This document shows positions 6,303-12,925 of a stretch of DNA of 19,056 nt, piece after piece. The stretch comes from an uncultured Rickettsiales bacterium. GTDB lineage: Bacteria; Pseudomonadota; Alphaproteobacteria; Rickettsiales; UBA1997. The notes below the pieces were generated by a model. It saw only the letters and a list, made by a program, of their open reading frames with translations. It had not been told where the DNA came from and ran no database searches. Each line of letters starts with the position of its first letter. Position 1 is the first letter of the stretch. Made by a program: the position numbers and the translations under genes. The stretch lies in the NCBI GenBank assembly GCA_934725005.1, contig CAKVBE010000004.1:1-19056 (forward strand), given 5' to 3'.

Positions 6303-7133
6303 ATGCGATATAAGATAACAATAGAGTACGACGGAAGTTATTATTGTGGTTGGCAGAAACAGGATGGATTGATTTCAATACAAGAATCTATTGAGATTGC
6401 ATTAAAAAATACAGTTGGTTACGATGTTAATGTATTTGGTTCTGGAAGAACTGATGCTGGTGTGCATGCCTTGAATCAAGTTGCACACTTCGATTTAAAG
6501 AATGAATTTAGTGAATATAAAATTGTTCAGGCTCTTAATTTTTACCTAAGAGAACAGACTACTAATAGATTTAATGATTGGAAAAAGATTGTAAAGAATT
6601 TTAAAATACAAAACAAACAGATGTTTTGTGATTTGGTACCATTCATTAAACAAGATATATCAATAAAGTCTTGTGAAATTGTTCCAGATGACTTTGATGC
6701 AAGGTTTTCAGCAATAGAAAGATCTTATAAATATTACATATATAATTCAAGGACACCGTCGTCGTTAATGCAAAATAGAGCTTGGTGGGTTGTAAAGGAA
6801 TTAGACATAAAAAAAATGACAGAAGCTTCAAAATTCTTAATTGGTAAAATGGATTTTTCTAGTTTTAGAGCAGCAGAGTGTCAGGCAAAGAGTCCAATAA
6901 AAACAGTTAATTCATGTAATTTTTTAAAAAATGGTGATCTTGTAATTTTTAATATAAAGGCAAAATCATTTTTGCACCATATGGTTAGAAATATAATTGG
7001 AACTTTGAAAGATGTTGGTTCTGGTAAGATAACAACTGATGATTTTAAAAGGGTAATTGATTCAAAGGATAGAAGAGTTTCTGGTGTTACAGCCCCAGCG
7101 TATGGTCTATATTTAGATGAAATAAGATATTAA
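6303..7133 (+). CDS. truA: tRNA pseudouridine(38-40) synthase TruA, with internal insertion
   Basis: TruA isomerises uridines 38-40 in tRNA anticodon stems. The 276-aa protein has the catalytic aspartate in GSGRTDAGVHAL (Asp51), the N-terminal YDGSYYCGWQKQ, IVPDDFDARFSA at 126-137 and the C-terminal FLHHMVRNIIGTL. Between LNFYLREQ (78-85) and DISIKSCEIVPDDF there are about 33 extra residues (roughly 85-117). TruA proteins usually join these segments with only a few residues. The insert is in frame and lysine/asparagine/phenylalanine-rich. It falls before the DDFDARFSA segment, so it probably forms a surface loop and need not damage catalysis. The start is set by MRYKITIEYDG; no ribosome-binding site is visible. 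Confidence 0.95.
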   Translation: MRYKITIEYDGSYYCGWQKQDGLISIQESIEIALKNTVGYDVNVFGSGRTDAGVHALNQVAHFDLKNEFSEYKIVQALNFYLREQTTNRFNDWKKIVKNFKIQNKQMFCDLVPFIKQDISIKSCEIVPDDFDARFSAIERSYKYYIYNSRTPSSLMQNRAWWVVKELDIKKMTEASKFLIGKMDFSSFRAAECQAKSPIKTVNSCNFLKNGDLVIFNIKAKSFLHHMVRNIIGTLKDVGSGKITTDDFKRVIDSKDRRVSGVTAPAYGLYLDEIRY

Positions 7134-7169
7134 TTTGGTTGTGTGTATGCCTGTGATCATTAACTGAGT

Positions 7170-7208
7170 AAAAAAGAGTAACTAGATACAAAATTGATCT
7201 AATTACTC
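7170..7208 (-). terminator. Intrinsic terminator (minus strand)
   Basis: Read on the minus strand, GAGTAA-t-TAGAT (7208 to 7197) pairs with ATCTA-g-TTACTC (7187 to 7176). That is 11 bp with one mismatch and a 9-nt loop, followed at once by a six-T run (7175 to 7170). It ends the candidate small RNA and would also stop any rpsD read-through. Confidence 0.75.
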
Positions 7209-7254
7209 CAAGGACTGATTGAAAATAGGTAAGATAAACCAAATTTCAATACGC
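7170..7254 (-). ncRNA. Candidate small RNA (~85 nt) with own promoter and terminator
   Basis: Between convergent truA and rpsD, the minus strand carries a complete small transcription unit: a sigma70-type promoter (7260-7287), a body of about 85 nt without an ORF, and an intrinsic terminator. Transcription would begin near 7253. The body has a first hairpin (ATTGAAA pairing with TTTCAAT across about 19 nt), a single-stranded CAGTCCTTGG segment, then the terminator hairpin. I recognise no family: there is no SRP GGAAGCA core, no tRNA-like part and no 6S-like closing stem. A trans-acting regulatory RNA or an rpsD 3'-end-derived RNA are both possible. Confidence 0.5.
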
Positions 7255-7259
7255 ATTCT

Positions 7260-7287
7260 ATTTTACATCATATCAATTAATAGTCAA
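7260..7287 (-). promoter_or_regulatory. Leftward promoter for candidate small RNA
   Basis: Minus-strand TTGACT (7287 to 7282), 16-nt spacer, TAAAAT (7265 to 7260). It shares TTGACTATTA and the TAAAAT -10 with the promoter at 5269-5297. A second TTGACT at 7331 to 7326 lacks a good -10. Confidence 0.58.
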
Positions 7288-7455
7288 CATGTTTTATAAT
7301 TTTACCTAGAATTTTATTCTTATTTAGTCAACTTATGTCAAATATTTAAACAATTTTAATGATACTATCAAGCTATTTTATTTAATTATCTATCTTTACT
7401 ATCTTTTGATTATACTTTGAGAATTTTGTATTCATTTTTGATCAAACTTTTTTAA

Positions 7456-7479
7456 TGTGTTACACAACTGTGTAACACA
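7456..7479. repeat. Perfect 10-bp inverted repeat just after rpsD stop
   Basis: TGTGTTACAC (7456-7465) and GTGTAACACA (7470-7479) surround AACT. The dyad begins 6 nt downstream of the rpsD stop codon (minus strand). The flanks are T-rich on the left and A-rich on the right, so they extend the stem and leave no U-tract for either strand. It may stabilise or end the rpsD mRNA, or be a protein-binding dyad. Confidence 0.6.
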
Positions 7480-7485
7480 TAAAAA

Positions 7486-8100
7486 TTATTTAGAATAGAA
7501 CTCAACAACTAAACTGATATTCATTTCAACTGGGTAAGGAATATCTTCTAATTTTGGAACAGCTACAAATTTTACTGAAAAGTTTTGTGCATTTAATTCT
7601 AAATAAGAAGGAACCTCTCTTTCGATTTTTGAAATACTGTCTAGAACCATTGGAATGTTTTTAGCGTTTTCTCTAACTTCTACAACATCGCCTGGTTTTA
7701 CTTGGTAAGAAGGAATGTTTATGACTTTACCATTAACTGTTACATGTTTATGGCTTACAAATTGTCTTGCAGCATAAACTGTTGGAACAAAATTTGCTCT
7801 ATAAACAATGGCATCAAGTCTTCTTTCTAATAATCCAACAAACTCTTGAGCTGTATCACCTTTCATTCTTTTTGCTTCAAAGAACAAATTTTTAAATTGT
7901 TTTTCACCTATGTTTCCATAGTATTTTTTCAATTTTTGTTTAGCTCTTAACTGAGTACCATATGTGGTATCTCTCTTTAATCCAGTACCATGTTCACCTG
8001 GTCTGTAATTTCTTTTTGTAATAGGATCATTAGCTCTACCCCATAAGTTTACACCGAGTGCTCTACTTACTTTTTTCTTAGCATTAAGTCTTTTTGACAT
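7486..8100 (-). CDS. rpsD: 30S ribosomal protein S4
   Basis: Primary 16S rRNA-binding protein that nucleates assembly of the small-subunit body. The 204-aa length is typical. It starts with MSKRLNAKKKVSRALGVNLWG and has the central LLERRLDAIVYRANFVPT leading into an S4 RNA-binding domain (roughly 93-155: QFVSHKHVTVNGKVINIPSYQVKPGD). It ends with PVEMNISLVVEFYSK. The N-terminal region lacks the zinc-binding cysteines found in some S4 paralogues. It stands alone rather than in the alpha operon, as is usual in alphaproteobacteria. A promoter is visible about 50 nt upstream. Confidence 0.97.
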   Translation of the reverse strand: MSKRLNAKKKVSRALGVNLWGRANDPITKRNYRPGEHGTGLKRDTTYGTQLRAKQKLKKYYGNIGEKQFKNLFFEAKRMKGDTAQEFVGLLERRLDAIVYRANFVPTVYAARQFVSHKHVTVNGKVINIPSYQVKPGDVVEVRENAKNIPMVLDSISKIEREVPSYLELNAQNFSVKFVAVPKLEDIPYPVEMNISLVVEFYSK

Positions 8101-8155
8101 TTTCTAAATTTTTTTAATTAATATCTCTAATAATCAGCCGCATAGAGGTACCACT

Positions 8156-8183
8156 ATAATAGCAATTGAATATAAAAAATCAA
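8156..8183 (-). promoter_or_regulatory. Promoter for rpsD
   Basis: Minus-strand TTGATT (8183 to 8178), 16-nt spacer, TATTAT (8161 to 8156). The start near 8149 leaves a leader of about 49 nt before the rpsD ATG, long enough for an autoregulatory structure, although I could not define one. Confidence 0.55.
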
Positions 8184-8233
8184 CGAGAATTAATAATTTC
8201 TACTTCACTATGACTATTTAAATAGCTGATTTT

Positions 8234-8518
8234 TTAAAATTCTAATTCATCATTGTTTAATCCATTCTCTTCAAGGTCTATTTTTTCAACTGATTTTACT
8301 TCTGGTATGTATTCTTTTAATGTTTCTTCAACCATGCTTTTTAATGTTATAGCTGACAGAGGACAACCATGGCAAGCTCCAAGCAACTTAACTTTAACTG
8401 TACCATCATCTGTATAATCTACATATTCTATATTTCCACCATCCATAACTAATGCTGGTCTTATTTTTTCTTTTATGATTTTTTTTATTTCATTTATTAT
8501 TTCGTCCTTTGACATCAT
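8234..8518 (-). CDS. NifU C-terminal-domain Fe-S scaffold/carrier protein (Nfu type)
   Basis: This 94-aa protein consists essentially of one NifU/Nfu domain, which binds a [4Fe-4S] cluster between two subunits through a CxxC motif and passes it to client enzymes. Visible are IRPALVMDGGNIEYV (residues 19-33), the cluster-binding C49-H-G-C52 followed by PLSAITLKSMVEETLK, and an acidic tail. The N-terminal domain of long alphaproteobacterial Nfu proteins and the A-type domain of E. coli NfuA are both absent. Two consecutive ATGs begin the frame; the second, 3 nt in, is equally likely. It follows rpoH by 2 nt, so it is probably in its transcript. Confidence 0.92.
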   Translation of the reverse strand: MMSKDEIINEIKKIIKEKIRPALVMDGGNIEYVDYTDDGTVKVKLLGACHGCPLSAITLKSMVEETLKEYIPEVKSVEKIDLEENGLNNDELEF

Positions 8519-8520
8519 GT

Positions 8521-9396
8521 TTATCTACCGTTTGTTATTTTTTCTATATATTTTTGCATCTTTTTTATAGCGTTAGTTTCTATTTGTCTAACTCTTTCTT
8601 GTGTTATATTATACTTATCACTTAAATCTTTCAATAGCAATGGTTTTTCTCTTAATCTTCTATTGATCAATATATCTCTTTCTCTGTTGTCTAATGTATT
8701 TTTTATTGCTTCTTTGACTAGTTCTGTTTGTTTTTCTCTTTCTCTTCTTCTGTCTATTGCAATATCTTGTGGTGTTATTTTTGCTGGCAATAGATCGCCA
8801 AATTCTTTATTGTCACTTTCATTATCATTTCTTATTGGATTATTTATAGAAATTTCTGAGTTGTGTATTCTTTTATCCATTTCTATAACTTCATCTTCTT
8901 TAACATTTAGATAATTTGCTATGTGTTTTACATCATCATCATTTAAATATTGTTGCGAATTGTTTTTTGAGGCTATAATTTTATTTTTTAATTTTCTCAA
9001 GTTAAAAAATAGTTTTCTTTGGTTTAATGTTGTTCCTATTTTTACAAGTGACCAGCTTTTAAGTATATATTCTTGCATACTCGCCATGATCCACCACATA
9101 GCATATGTAGTTAGTCTATAGCCTTTATCAACAGAGTACTCTTTTACGGCCTTCATTAAGCCTAAATTACCTTCTGATATTAAGTCCATTATCGGTATAC
9201 CAAAATTTCTGTATTTAGTTGCTATCTTAACAACAAGTCTTAAGTGACTTGTTATTAACATTTTAGCCGCATTTACATCGCCAGCTTCTTTTAATTTTGC
9301 ATACCTAAATTCTTCTTCCTCTGTTAAGATTGGAGCTTTGCTAATTTCTTCAATATATTTTTCTAAATTACTTCTATTTTGTTCTATTAACTTCAT
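8521..9396 (-). CDS. rpoH: RNA polymerase heat-shock sigma factor RpoH (sigma-32)
   Basis: Alternative sigma factor that directs RNA polymerase to heat-shock promoters. The 291-aa group-3 sigma70 protein has region 2 at about 48-110 (LITSHLRLVVKIATKY, GIPIMDLISEGNLGLMKAV, YRLTTYAMWWIMASM). The RpoH-specific box QRKLFFNLRKLK lies around 126-137, and a region 4 helix-turn-helix near the C-terminus (LKDLSDKYNITQERVRQIETNAIKKM). The RpoH box separates it from RpoD and other sigmas. Length is typical and no residue is obviously missing. It is 2 nt downstream of the small membrane-protein gene and 2 nt upstream of the Nfu-domain gene. I did not find the folded 5' mRNA thermosensor known from E. coli. 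Confidence 0.96.
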   Translation of the reverse strand: MKLIEQNRSNLEKYIEEISKAPILTEEEEFRYAKLKEAGDVNAAKMLITSHLRLVVKIATKYRNFGIPIMDLISEGNLGLMKAVKEYSVDKGYRLTTYAMWWIMASMQEYILKSWSLVKIGTTLNQRKLFFNLRKLKNKIIASKNNSQQYLNDDDVKHIANYLNVKEDEVIEMDKRIHNSEISINNPIRNDNESDNKEFGDLLPAKITPQDIAIDRRREREKQTELVKEAIKNTLDNRERDILINRRLREKPLLLKDLSDKYNITQERVRQIETNAIKKMQKYIEKITNGR

Positions 9397-9398
9397 TA

Positions 9399-9563
9399 TT
9401 ATTCTTTAAAATATTCATCTATGGTAAAATACAACACCACTGCTATTCCAGCATATTGTCCATATCGTGTCCATATGTATGGACTAAAGCCGTAATACCC
9501 AAAATATAAGCCAAGTATCACTAGTGATAGAATCAATAAAATTAATGTTCCTTTATCTTTCAT
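9399..9563 (-). CDS. Small inner-membrane protein, 54 aa, unknown
   Basis: I do not recognise this protein. I chose the internal ATG at 9563 because CTGGAGGCAAAACAAAATG places a strong GGAGG nine bases before it, the best ribosome-binding site in the window. The longer frame back to 9623 would overlap rsmI further and has no such signal. The product has a basic start (MKDKG), a hydrophobic segment at about 5-25 (TLILLILSLVILGLYFGYYGF), an aromatic linker (SPYIWTRYGQY) and a second hydrophobic stretch at about 37-49, ending in an acidic tail (DEYFKE). This predicts two membrane spans. It overlaps the rsmI 3' end by 11 nt and is 2 nt from rpoH, so expression is probably coupled to both. A link to the heat-shock regulator is inference from position only. 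Confidence 0.72.
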   Translation of the reverse strand: MKDKGTLILLILSLVILGLYFGYYGFSPYIWTRYGQYAGIAVVLYFTIDEYFKE

Positions 9564-10446
9564 TTTGTTTTGCCTCCAGTGTTTTTTTGTAAATTTCCTT
9601 CCTATTAAATCCATATAAATCACTTAAAAGATTTGAACAATCTTTTGCGCTTAGGTATTTTAAATATGTATTAATTGTATCATAATCAATATTATTCTCA
9701 ACAAGTTTAGTATTTTGAAATTTATCTATGATTATTACAATTTCACCTTTTAATCTTTCCTTATTATTACTGTAATAGTCAAGAATATTTTTTACATTAT
9801 CTGTTTTTATGTCCTCATGAAGTTTTGTTATCTCTCTGGCAACACATATTTTCCTATTTTCATCTAAGCTCGTTATTATTTCTAGTGTAGATAATAATCT
9901 ATTTGCTGTTTCATAACATATTGTTGTTGATTCATTTTTCAAAATATTTTGAATTTCCTTTGTTTTTTCTCCATTTTTTGAACTTAGAAATCCATAAAAC
10001 AGAAATGTATCAGAGCCTATTCCTGACGCGCTTAATGCAGTTATGCTAGCTGATGCACCTGGTAATGGAATTACCTTTATATTTTGTTTTTTACACTCGT
10101 AAACTAATTTATATCCCGGATCTGAAATTAATGGCGTTCCAGCATCTGTAACTAATGCAACTGAGTTATTATTTAGTAAATTTATTATGTTACTTCTCTG
10201 TTCTTCACTTGAATGGTCATTATACACATACAATTTTTTGTTATTTATTCCATAAAAGTTTAACATATTACCACTTACTCTAGTATCTTCACAAATGATA
10301 ATATCACATTTATTTAAAATATTTATTGCTCTTATTGTTATATCTTCCAGATTTCCTATCGGAGTTGGTACTATGTATAATGCTTTTTCTATAACACCTT
10401 CATTTTTATTATAATTTTTGCTAAAAATCTCAAATAAGTCTTGCAT
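9553..10446 (-). CDS. rsmI: 16S rRNA (cytidine-1402-2'-O)-methyltransferase RsmI
   Basis: RsmI uses SAM to 2'-O-methylate C1402 in the ribosomal P site. The 297-aa protein has the tetrapyrrole-methylase-like fold. It shows LYIVPTPIGNLEDIT at 23-37, IICEDTRVSGNML around 50-62, VTDAGTPLISDPG at 99-111, then PLPGASASITALSASG and GFLSSKNGEK. All are hallmarks of RsmI (YraL). About 20 residues precede the conserved start, so the true initiator could be slightly downstream. The gene is divergent from the LpoA-like lipoprotein gene, as in the E. coli yraL/yraM arrangement, and its 3' end overlaps the 54-aa membrane-protein gene. Confidence 0.96.
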   Translation of the reverse strand: MQDLFEIFSKNYNKNEGVIEKALYIVPTPIGNLEDITIRAINILNKCDIIICEDTRVSGNMLNFYGINNKKLYVYNDHSSEEQRSNIINLLNNNSVALVTDAGTPLISDPGYKLVYECKKQNIKVIPLPGASASITALSASGIGSDTFLFYGFLSSKNGEKTKEIQNILKNESTTICYETANRLLSTLEIITSLDENRKICVAREITKLHEDIKTDNVKNILDYYSNNKERLKGEIVIIIDKFQNTKLVENNIDYDTINTYLKYLSAKDCSNLLSDLYGFNRKEIYKKTLEAKQNER

Positions 10447-10463
10447 ATTTCAGTTTGGAAGTT

Positions 10464-10469
10464 ATTATA
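10464..10469 (-). promoter_or_regulatory. Possible -10 element for rsmI
   Basis: A perfect minus-strand TATAAT lies 17 nt before the rsmI ATG, with no recognisable -35. It almost overlaps the divergent extended -10 at 10480-10488, so the two promoters may interfere. Confidence 0.3.
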
Positions 10470-10479
10470 TTTGAATAAA

Positions 10480-10488
10480 TGATATAAT
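10480..10488 (+). promoter_or_regulatory. Extended -10 promoter for LpoA-like/NlpD-like/rsmA genes
   Basis: TGATATAAT is an extended -10 (TGnTATAAT) with a perfect hexamer. There is no convincing -35, which is compatible with this promoter class. The start near 10495 leaves a leader of about 28 nt. Confidence 0.5.
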
Positions 10489-10522
10489 TTTTTTTAAAAA
10501 AAACAATAAATTTATTTTTAAC

Positions 10523-11839
10523 ATGTTAGTTTTTAGAAACGATTTTAGGCCATTAATTTGTTCTATTGTTTGCTGTTTATTTTTGGTTTCGTGTTCTAAT
10601 ATGAAGATGAATAGTTATGTAAGAAATTATGAACAGAATATTGAATATGGTGACATCGATAATTATAACCAGTTGAATATAGATAAAAGAATAAGAAATT
10701 TAGATTTAGAGCAAAAGTTGAAAGTTGGGGTTTTATTGCCATTGAGTGGAGAGGCAAAAGTTCTTGGTGAGGCTTTATTAAATTCTGCTCAATTGTCTAT
10801 GTTTGAGAATAAAAAGGATGATATATTATTGAAGGTTTATGATACAAAGGGTACAGATTTTGGTGCCGTTGATGCTATCAATAAAGCTGTAGAGGATAAG
10901 GTGGATGCAATTATTGGTCCATTATTTTATGCTGAAACAAAAGCAGTTTCTGAGATTGCAAGAAAGAATAATATAATAATATTTTCCCTATCAAATGAGC
11001 AAAAACTTGCAAATACTGATAGTGTGTTTGTAGTTGGTTCTATAGTTGAACAAGAAATAGATATGCTTTTAAATAAGCTTATAAGAGATGGTAAAACAAA
11101 TTTTATTGCATTTTTACCAAATAATTCATATGGTTCAACTGTTAATGATGTCCTAAAGAGAAAATTAAAAGAAAAAGATGCTCATTTAATTAATACTGAG
11201 TTTTATACACAAAATACTGAGCTTTTTGAAACAAAATTATTAAGTTTATTAAGGTCTTATAGAGTATCTGATGAATTTATGAGAGAATATGAACAAAAAA
11301 AGAGCAGCAGTCAAATAACCGGTGAAAAGGTTGAGTATATCGCTAAAGAGGAAGATAAAATACATCCAGATGTGCTGTTTATTGTTGATGGTGAAAAAAT
11401 AGCTCAAAATGTTGGAATGGTTTTGTATAAAAATTCAAAATTAGCTAAAAATATACAATTGGTTGCAACTTCTAAGATTGATAGTGCACAAAATTTAGAG
11501 AAAAATGTCTATTTGGATAATTTGATTTTTGTTGGTTCAAATCCAGATAAGTATAGTGATTTCAGCAGAAAGTATCAAGACATGTATGCATTGTCACCAA
11601 TTAAGATATCAACAATTATATATGATTTAGTAGATAACATAGATAAGTATTATGTAAAAAAAGACGATAAATACTTGGTTAATAAAACGAAATTATTAAA
11701 TCCGTATGGATATGATAGCATAGATGGAAAGTTCAGATTTTTGCCAAATGGTCTAGTTGAAAGAAATTATTATATTTTACAATTGAAAGACAAACAAAAG
11801 ACTTTAATTAGTGATAGCGAAGATTTCTTGAATTATTAG
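10523..11839 (+). CDS. LpoA-like periplasmic-binding-fold lipoprotein (PBP activator family)
   Basis: Predicted outer-membrane lipoprotein of the LppC/LpoA family, whose E. coli member activates the peptidoglycan synthase PBP1A. The 438-aa protein has a lipoprotein signal with lipobox LVSC, giving lipidated Cys24. A type I periplasmic-binding-protein fold runs from about residue 65 to the end: LKVGVLLPLSGEAKVLGEAL, the DTKGT strand, DAIIGPLFYAETKAVSEIA, and a second lobe near NFIAFLPNNSYGSTV. The N-terminal TPR domain of E. coli LpoA is absent, as in shorter alphaproteobacterial homologues. Position opposite rsmI matches the lpoA/yraL pairing, which strengthens the call. An amino-acid ABC binding protein is less likely because there is no transporter nearby. 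An NlpD-like lipoprotein gene follows after 15 nt. Confidence 0.83.
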   Translation: MLVFRNDFRPLICSIVCCLFLVSCSNMKMNSYVRNYEQNIEYGDIDNYNQLNIDKRIRNLDLEQKLKVGVLLPLSGEAKVLGEALLNSAQLSMFENKKDDILLKVYDTKGTDFGAVDAINKAVEDKVDAIIGPLFYAETKAVSEIARKNNIIIFSLSNEQKLANTDSVFVVGSIVEQEIDMLLNKLIRDGKTNFIAFLPNNSYGSTVNDVLKRKLKEKDAHLINTEFYTQNTELFETKLLSLLRSYRVSDEFMREYEQKKSSSQITGEKVEYIAKEEDKIHPDVLFIVDGEKIAQNVGMVLYKNSKLAKNIQLVATSKIDSAQNLEKNVYLDNLIFVGSNPDKYSDFSRKYQDMYALSPIKISTIIYDLVDNIDKYYVKKDDKYLVNKTKLLNPYGYDSIDGKFRFLPNGLVERNYYILQLKDKQKTLISDSEDFLNY

Positions 11840-11854
11840 GTATAGAGAATACAT

Positions 11855-12922
11855 ATGAAAAAAATTGAGATTTTATTATCTATTTTATTTTTAGCTGGAT
11901 GTACACAAGAACCAACAAAGATTGTGTATAATGATAAAAAGTTGTATACAAAAAATAATTATGTAAACTATAATTATAACAAAGGTTCCTATAGAACATC
12001 GCCGGATGGTAGGGTTGTGAGAGACATAACTTTAAAAAGTGATGATGCTACCCAAACTGGTACAGTTTTACCGTCAAAAAATGATAATAGTTTAGTTGTT
12101 TCAAGTAATGAAAGTACAATGGACGACCCCTATTACTATGTTACAGTAAAACCTGAAGATTCTTTATATAGAATTTCAAAGAACAATAATATTGGTTTGG
12201 AAAAATTAGCTAAAATTAATGGTATAAGTGAACCTTATAATATAGTTGTTGGACAAAAAATAAAAATTCCAAGAAATAACGGTGATACGGTCACTACAGG
12301 TAATACTAACATAAAACAAAATAATGGTGATTACCATATAGTTAAGCAGGGTGAGACTTTGTACAGCATAGCTAAAGCATATGATATAGATATGGATGAG
12401 CTTATAAAGAAGAATAACCTGGAAAAGCCTTATAATCTGTATTTGGGACAAAAACTTTTTCTTAAGACAGATATTAATGATTCCAATGTGATTGAAGAAA
12501 AATCTTCAGTTCAAGATAGTACGAAAGAGTTGCAAAAAAAAGAAGAAGTATCGGAATTTGTATGGCCAGTAAAAGGTGAGATTATTAAAAAGTTTGGTGA
12601 AAAAGTTAATGACACATATTTTGATGGTATAAGTATAAAATCACAGAAAGGTGTTGATATTAAGGCATCAAAAGATGGAGAGGTTGCTTATTCTGGAAAT
12701 GAATTAAAAGGCTATGGAAATATAATAATTTTGAGACATGAAAATAATTGGTTAACTATTTATGCACATTGTGAAGAGTTAAAAGTTAAACAAGGTGAAA
12801 AAGTTAAACAAGGTGATATAATAGCAACTGTTGGTGATACGGGAAATGTTAGTGATTATCAACTATATTTTAGTATTAGGGAAGGAAGAGAAGCTAAAGA
12901 TCCTTTGAAATTTTTAAAATAA
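11855..12922 (+). CDS. NlpD-like lipoprotein: two LysM domains and degenerate LytM (M23) domain
   Basis: Probable activator of septal peptidoglycan amidases, analogous to E. coli NlpD. The 355-aa protein has lipobox LAGC (lipid on Cys16) and an Asn/Tyr/Ser-rich linker. Two LysM peptidoglycan-binding domains follow (about 94-139 and 160-204, each ending in a GQK segment), then a LytM/M23 domain at 236-354. In that domain the usual GIDI reads GISI (258-261) and the HLHF motif reads QLYF (336-339). Only the histidine of YAH (His305) is clearly kept, so the Zn2+ site is lost and a direct endopeptidase role is unlikely. It lies between the LpoA-like gene and rsmA, which starts 3 nt after it. In alphaproteobacteria such proteins are also annotated as peptidoglycan DD-metallopeptidase family or DipM-like. 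Confidence 0.88.
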   Translation: MKKIEILLSILFLAGCTQEPTKIVYNDKKLYTKNNYVNYNYNKGSYRTSPDGRVVRDITLKSDDATQTGTVLPSKNDNSLVVSSNESTMDDPYYYVTVKPEDSLYRISKNNNIGLEKLAKINGISEPYNIVVGQKIKIPRNNGDTVTTGNTNIKQNNGDYHIVKQGETLYSIAKAYDIDMDELIKKNNLEKPYNLYLGQKLFLKTDINDSNVIEEKSSVQDSTKELQKKEEVSEFVWPVKGEIIKKFGEKVNDTYFDGISIKSQKGVDIKASKDGEVAYSGNELKGYGNIIILRHENNWLTIYAHCEELKVKQGEKVKQGDIIATVGDTGNVSDYQLYFSIREGREAKDPLKFLK

Positions 12923-12925
12923 TTT

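Noticed and set aside
7170..7254. SRP RNA (4.5S) as identity of the small RNA
   Set aside because: The size fits, but the conserved GGAAGCAGCC-type core loop is absent on both strands.
9564..9623. N-terminal extension of the 54-aa membrane protein to 74 aa
   Set aside because: The longer start lies deep inside rsmI with no ribosome-binding site, whereas the internal ATG at 9563 follows a strong GGAGG.
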